From Nitratireductor sp. ZSWI3 (lineage in GTDB: Bacteria; Pseudomonadota; Alphaproteobacteria; Rhizobiales; Rhizobiaceae), in NCBI RefSeq assembly GCF_024655565.1, contig NZ_JANKOF010000056.1, positions 1 through 32,318 of the forward strand: a stretch of 32,318 nucleotides of DNA. The letters run 5' to 3'. Below the pieces are notes generated by a model. The model ran no database searches. It was given only the letters and a program-made list of their open reading frames with translations, and was not told the DNA's origin. Below, one piece after another: positions 32,268-32,318 of the stretch. A program made the position numbers and the translations under genes. Within the stretch, counting starts at the first letter, position 1. The number at the start of each line of letters is the position of its first letter.

Positions 32268-32318
32268 TCGCGAACCCACCTCCCTTGGAATAAACCCCGC
32301 AGCGGCCCGCCTCCCGGC

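Overview
The window is GC-rich chromosomal DNA from an alphaproteobacterium, most likely of the order Hyphomicrobiales (Rhizobiales). The evidence is an Omp25/Omp31-type porin pair, a DUF982 protein, an NDUFS4-like complex I accessory subunit, an HdaA-type DnaA regulator beside purM/purN, the run uvrC-pgsA-moaD-moaE, and short intergenic palindromes of the kind common in this order. No phage, insertion sequence, plasmid gene or CRISPR array was seen. I cannot fix the genus.

Layout. (1) 1-4.6 kb: a bicupin gene is divergent from an IclR regulator, which is followed by a three-gene NitT/TauT-type ABC importer (binding protein, ATPase, permease). Palindromic operator candidates lie at the cupin/IclR junction and before the binding-protein gene. 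(2) 4.6-7.4 kb, minus strand: a small lipoprotein, tRNA-Arg(TCT), the complex I subunit, tRNA-Pro(TGG) and a MASE1-GGDEF diguanylate cyclase. (3) 7.5-11.1 kb, plus strand: a loose string of small membrane proteins, lipoproteins and a DUF982 protein, mostly of unknown function. It includes an 811-base gene-poor stretch with a candidate minus-strand small RNA. (4) 11.1-15.5 kb: hdaA, a PerM/AI-2E-type transporter and a cardiolipin-synthase-like phosphatidyltransferase on the minus strand, divergent from purM-purN. (5) 15.6-19.9 kb: a molybdopterin oxidoreductase (minus) divergent from rlmJ, then a secreted four-cysteine protein directly upstream of a periplasmic RNase T2. (6) 19.9-22.6 kb: two related outer-membrane beta-barrel genes (minus) flank a CaCA cation antiporter (plus). 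(7) 22.9-29.5 kb: a FolM/PTR1-type pterin reductase, uvrC, pgsA, moaD, moaE and a PAS-GGDEF-EAL protein. (8) 29.5-32.3 kb: ndk and a LigE-like glutathione S-transferase (minus), then a DinB-family protein and a secreted Gly/Ser/Asn/Ala-rich repeat protein (plus).

Functional links. pgsA and the upstream CAP-type enzyme could make phosphatidylglycerol and then cardiolipin. moaD/moaE make the cofactor used by the molybdopterin oxidoreductase, and the FolM-like reductase shares pterin chemistry. The two c-di-GMP proteins look differently controlled: one keeps the inhibitory RxxD site and the other has lost it. Most of the window is ordinary core genome. The best leads are the IclR/cupin/importer module with its palindromes, the candidate small RNA near 8.4 kb, the secreted-protein/RNase T2 pair, the shared intergenic repeat near purN and ndk, and the repeat-rich secreted protein at the right end.
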